This document shows, one piece after another, positions 42,398 to 45,728 of a DNA stretch of 45,728 bases; position 1 is the stretch's first letter, and each line of letters starts with the position of its first letter. Origin of the DNA: RYN-428 sp035695715 (GTDB lineage Bacteria; Planctomycetota; Phycisphaerae; Tepidisphaerales; Tepidisphaeraceae); NCBI GenBank assembly GCA_035695715.1, contig DASRRM010000386.1, forward strand, positions 1-45,728, given 5' to 3'. The notes under the pieces are model-generated. The model did no database searches. It was not told the origin of the DNA and saw only the letters and a program-made list of their open reading frames with translations. The position numbers and the translations under genes are program-made.

Positions 42398-43387
42398 TCA
42401 GAATTTCCATTCCAACCCCACGTGCAGCAACGCCCCGTCGCTCACATCCTGCACCAGCTTTGTCCGGTCAAAGTCCCAGCCGCTGCGGTAGCTGCCTTCC
42501 CAGCCGTACCCGATGCCGACCTTGGCGGTGAAGTTTTCGATCGGGACGTAGCGAATGCCCACCTCGGCACGCTGCTGGTGGAACAACAGCCGGCGGTTAT
42601 GTTCCAGCCCATCAACCTCGAACGCATCGCGCACGAATCCATAGCTGCCATATGTGAAAATGTGCGGCAGAACCTCATAGGCGATCGACGCCTTGAAGTC
42701 GGCAAAAAGCTGATACGACGCCGTGATGTCAACCTGGTCGATCGGCTTCCAATCGACAGAGCTAAACGGTGCCCCAACCACCACCGATAGCTTCGGGTCA
42801 AACCGATGGCTGTAGCCAAACCCCGGCAACGGCGTGTCCGGCAGATAGGCACGGTTGCCGTCGTAGTCGAGCACCAGGCCGATCGCATCGGTGTCGCTGA
42901 TCTCCTTGGCGATGATGATGTCGGCCTTCCCATACCACCCGCGCCCGACGGCGAACGCATCACTCCCGGCATAGCCGATGCCCAGCGTCACGCCCGCCAC
43001 CCATCCATCGCCCCATTTGGCGACCCCGGTGCCAAAGGCGACTGAGTCATCGGAAAGCTGTTTGGGAATGCGCGAGTTGGGCGTGCGATTCTCCAGCAAC
43101 AGAAAGTCGTAGCCGATGCGCGGGCTGATTTCATTGCCTGGCAATACGCGAAACCGCCCCACCGATTCGTAATCGCTCAGTTGAAACGATTGATCGCTCT
43201 GCCGGGTATGCCCGGCGTTGAAAATCCACGCGTCAGCCGACCCATCGCTGATCTCTCCCTTATCGGGCCAGGGCTTAACCATCAACTCGGCCCCCGTCTG
43301 GGCCCGGGCAGCCGATGCCAGCAGCACCACCGCGATAAGGAAAGCCGCCAGGCGGCCAAAACGGAGTAAGGCGGGAGAATGTTCCAT
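42398..43387 (-). CDS. Predicted outer-membrane beta-barrel protein
   Basis: 329 residues from the ATG at 43387; a GTG at 43402 adds five residues. A signal peptide is clear (LAAFLIAVVLLASAARA). The mature protein alternates hydrophobic and polar residues in short strands with many Gly/Tyr/Asp, for example GYGWEGSYRSGWDFDRTKLV. It ends with LEWKF, an aromatic C-terminus typical of outer-membrane barrels inserted by BamA. No known family was recognised. Outer-membrane location and barrel fold are inferred from these patterns. Confidence 0.75.
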   Translation of the reverse strand: MEHSPALLRFGRLAAFLIAVVLLASAARAQTGAELMVKPWPDKGEISDGSADAWIFNAGHTRQSDQSFQLSDYESVGRFRVLPGNEISPRIGYDFLLLENRTPNSRIPKQLSDDSVAFGTGVAKWGDGWVAGVTLGIGYAGSDAFAVGRGWYGKADIIIAKEISDTDAIGLVLDYDGNRAYLPDTPLPGFGYSHRFDPKLSVVVGAPFSSVDWKPIDQVDITASYQLFADFKASIAYEVLPHIFTYGSYGFVRDAFEVDGLEHNRRLLFHQQRAEVGIRYVPIENFTAKVGIGYGWEGSYRSGWDFDRTKLVQDVSDGALLHVGLEWKF

Positions 43388-43484
43388 AGTCAGCAGGCTC
43401 ACGGGTTTGGGGGAAAGATCGTTCGATCGATATATCAGGAGCTAACATCGGCAGAAATGCGGATTGTGGACCAGCGGGGAATTA

Positions 43485-43688
43485 GAGATCAGAGGTCAGA
43501 AGTCAGAGATCAGAGATCAGGCGCCGACCCTGTTCGCTGATTCTGAAGACGCCGGTTCTGAGGTACTCCGAAGAGCCGGGTTCTTCGCGCAACTGGACCC
43601 GGCTCTTCGGAGTACCTCAGAACCGGCGTTAAAATCTCTGACCTCTGACCTCTGACCTCTGACCTCCGATCTCTGCCCTCCGACCTCT
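43485..43688. repeat. Nested composite element: heptads - palindrome - inverted heptads
   Basis: Left array of about five GATCAGA/GGTCAGA-type units (43485-43520), then a perfect palindrome with 32-base arms (43550-43581 and 43597-43628) containing CTGAGGTACTCCGAAG, then inverted heptads CTCTGAC/CCTCTGA (43634-43688). The design matches 21725-22014 although the heptad differs. It occupies most of the gap between the barrel gene and scpB; no gene was seen there. Confidence 0.9.
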
Positions 43689-43751
43689 TCTTTCCAGTCC
43701 CAGCCTTGAAAATGCCGATTTGATCGGGAAGATTAGCGGAGGTTATTGGCC

Positions 43752-44498
43752 ATGTTGCGATTAGTCAGGGATGAAGACGTCGAGTTGGATGAGCGTCTCG
43801 ACGATGAGTTTGAGCCATTGGAAGACATGCAAGAGCAAAATGTTCCAGCCGACGCCGACCGGCCCGCCCCGGAAGACGCCCTTGCCGCTGAAGCGGCCGA
43901 GCAGCCCGACGGCACCGTGGAAGCCGGCGCATCCGACGCCGCCGACGCTGCCAATCAGCCCGCCGTGAACCTCGCCGTGATGGAGGCGTTGCTCTTAAGC
44001 ACGCATCATCCGCTGACGGCCGGCCGATTGGCCGAGCTGCTGGAACTTCCCTCCACCAAGCCCATTCGCAGCGGCATTAAAGAACTCAACTCCCAATATG
44101 AATCGACCGGCCGATCCTTCCGCATCGAACAGGTGGCCGGCGGGTATCAAATCCTCACCCTCCCCGTCTTCGGCGAGCAATTAAAGAAGCTCCACCAGCG
44201 CGAAGCCGACGCCAAGCTGACCAAGGCCGCGTTGGAGACGCTGGCGATCATCGCCTACAAGCAGCCGATCCTCCGCGCCAACATCGAAGCCATCCGCGGC
44301 GTAGCCTGCGGCGAAACCGTCCGCAGCCTGATGGAAAAGCACCTGGTAAAAATCGCCGGCCGCGCCGAAGAGCCCGGCCGGCCGATCCTTTATGGGACGA
44401 CCAAGCGTTTCCTGGAGCTGTTCGGCTTAAATTCCCTGAAGGACCTTCCGCAGCCGGAGGCGCTGAAGCCGGTGGACCGCAACGCCGAATCCGCGTGA
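43752..44498 (+). CDS. scpB: Segregation and condensation protein B
   Basis: 248 residues from the ATG at 43752; GGAGG lies 10 bases upstream, and a TTG at 43746 is in frame. ScpB is a kleisin-associated subunit of the SMC-ScpA-ScpB condensin complex and works in chromosome organisation in the cytoplasm. The double winged-helix core starts near residue 75 with VMEALLLSTHHPLTAGRLAE and contains TKAALETLAIIAYKQPILRA and VACGETVRSLMEKHLV, a typical ScpB signature, then GRPILYGTTKRFLELFGL. The first 70 residues are an acidic Asp/Glu/Ala-rich extension, probably disordered. No scpA is next to it. Confidence 0.94.
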   Translation: MLRLVRDEDVELDERLDDEFEPLEDMQEQNVPADADRPAPEDALAAEAAEQPDGTVEAGASDAADAANQPAVNLAVMEALLLSTHHPLTAGRLAELLELPSTKPIRSGIKELNSQYESTGRSFRIEQVAGGYQILTLPVFGEQLKKLHQREADAKLTKAALETLAIIAYKQPILRANIEAIRGVACGETVRSLMEKHLVKIAGRAEEPGRPILYGTTKRFLELFGLNSLKDLPQPEALKPVDRNAESA

Positions 44499-44533
44499 CC
44501 TGCCCCGCCCGCGCCCCAAAGCGCAACACTTTT

Positions 44534-44611
44534 GCGCAACATCCCGGTGTTGCGCCGGCCCATGTCTCGAAATGTCCCATTTTTTGCGATTTTTCATCAA
44601 AAATGGGACAT
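44534..44611. repeat. Two hairpins downstream of scpB
   Basis: The first is a perfect 8-base stem (GCGCAACA / TGTTGCGC at 44534-44555). The second has arms ATGTCCCATTTTT and its complement (44572-44611). Neither ends in a clear T run in the direction of scpB, though the second contains T/A tracts and might act as a bidirectional transcription end. No gene was seen between 44612 and 44863. Confidence 0.55.
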
Positions 44612-44863
44612 GCCCTTCGTTTCAAAACTCCCAACCCCTTGTCTCCAAACCCCTTACGCCAGTTCGGCCAAAAACCGTTCGCCAAACCGATGGGACATTT
44701 GGTAATATCGTTCGGCCCGTGCGTTGTTATATATATGCGGTGAGTGAACAGATGTTTTGGATTGGCGAGTCTTGAGGTTGTTAGCGGCGCTGGGGTGCCT
44801 GAGCCGGTGAAATAGTGCGCAGCATCAAAGGCGGGTCACCTTCGGTTGGGGATTCCCGCTGGC

Positions 44864-45728
44864 CTAAAAGCCGAGTTTTTTCCAAAGCGCTTCCTTGATC
44901 CTCAGTTTCACGCCTTTGTTGTCCGGCAGATTCATGTGATCGATCACATCCTGCTCACTGGCCACGCCCAGAAAGAACCAGCCCATCATCTCCACCGTCC
45001 GCTTGTCCGGCTTCCTGCCGGTTTGCAGCTGGATCAGCAAACACGCGATCACCGCGCAGTAAACTTGAATCTCAACCCCATTGCCCCGCTGGCTGAGCAA
45101 GTGCCGCATTCCCAGGATCTGCTTGAAAAAACGAAAGAACAGTTCCACCGAATAGCGTTGCTGATAAATCAGCGCCACCAGTTCCACCGGCAGGTCGGTC
45201 ATGTCGGTGACCATCAGCAGGCGATCGCTCACCCGGCTCCCCTTGATCTTCGCTCCTCCCTTGGTGGCCTTGCGGGTGCGGCGGCGGCGAGGTGTCACCT
45301 GCAATTCCACCAGCCGCACGCGATGGTTCATGGCCGCCGCCCCCGGTCCTCCCAGGCGAACGATGGCGTCACGCACCACCCCGGCATCCAACGCTTCTTG
45401 AGAAAGTTCGCGCTCCTCCAATACCTCAAAAACAATGTTTTCACCCAACCGCATCACATAACTGCTTTGCATGGCGACGATCGCGTCGAGAAGACCACGG
45501 TCGCTATAGGCGCAATCGCCGACGTAGCAGCAGTTGGTCTTTAGCGCCTCCTTGAGTACGCGGGCTTCATGTTGTTCGCCGGCGTTGCGGGCGCTGGTCA
45601 GGTCCATGTGCCCGGGGGTGAAGGTCGCCAACTCCAGTTGCATGTGCAGACGCCATCCGTGCACTTGACCATGGTGTGCCGTGCGGCAGGTTCCTTCGAC
45701 GGCGGCCTTGGCCAAGTCGGGCAATTTG
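44864..45728 (-). mobile_element. IS4-family transposase, 5' end beyond the window
   Basis: About 288 residues are visible; the frame stays open to the right edge, so the N-terminus and the first catalytic Asp are missing. The second Asp is in CCYVGDCAYSDRGLLD. The catalytic Glu lies in YQQRYSVELFFRFFKQ, which fits the IS4 Y-x2-R-x3-E-x6-K signature exactly. A DDE transposase of the IS4 group is therefore secure. The left end of the element (3' side of the gene) should lie in 44612-44863; no clear terminal repeat or target duplication could be fixed without the other end. The visible part is unbroken. Confidence 0.9.

Overview
The window looks like a chromosomal segment of a GC-rich planctomycete, most likely of the class Phycisphaerae. 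This rests on the DUF1800/DUF1501 pair, a giant secreted protein with a LEPR-XLL-like N-terminus, a DUF4838 protein, secreted proteins with Thr/Pro-rich TTRP/ATQP linkers and many small lipoproteins. The genus is an inference. No prophage, plasmid functions, CRISPR array, rRNA or tRNA gene was seen.

Layout. 1-1763: the end of rpmE with its terminator, then two related lipoproteins. 1771-6658 (minus): a secreted HEAT/STN-like protein and the DUF1800-DUF1501 pair. 7295-8350: transaldolase. 8908-14625: a 1905-residue secreted repeat protein. 14846-18798: a zinc-ribbon membrane protein, a decayed VapBC module, recJ and a mini-lipoprotein. 19049-22753 (minus): a LolD/MacB-like ATPase and its FtsX-type permease. 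23186-28595 (minus): a carbohydrate cluster with a clan GH-A-like hydrolase, a UGT-like glycosyltransferase and a DUF4838 protein. 28789-31743: a nucleotidyltransferase pair and a HEPN-like pair on either side of an HtrA protease. 31815-33221: LeuC/HacA. 33922-37118: lipoprotein, peptidoglycan amidase, single-domain response regulator and ferritin-like acyl-ACP desaturase homologue. 37181-41947 (minus): a zinc-ribbon mini-protein, a degenerate exo/endonuclease-fold protein, threonine dehydratase, and an ABC-2 permease and ATPase. 42398-45728: an outer-membrane barrel, scpB, and an IS4-family transposase running off the right edge.

The most striking feature is between the genes. Most of the longer gaps are built from palindromic repeat elements of several sequence families. 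Some occur twice with the same loop, some in opposite orientation. Two (21725-22014 and 43485-43688) share a nested design: a 7-bp-period array, a perfect 28-32 bp palindrome, then the inverted 7-bp array. A third (38254-38449) is a variant, and its edge supplies the stop codon of ilvA. A related 151-bp palindrome (17824-17974) sits in frame inside recJ and adds about 50 residues just after the DHH motif. This recalls the Rickettsia palindromic elements that insert into genes, and is the best candidate here for something undescribed. No REP-associated (Y1/RAYT) transposase is present in the window.

The genes are mostly housekeeping and envelope functions: translation, the pentose phosphate pathway, branched-chain amino acids (leuC, ilvA), recombination (recJ), chromosome condensation (scpB), periplasmic quality control (htrA), wall turnover and export. 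The accessory content is the toxin-antitoxin-like pairs, the transposase and the repeats.
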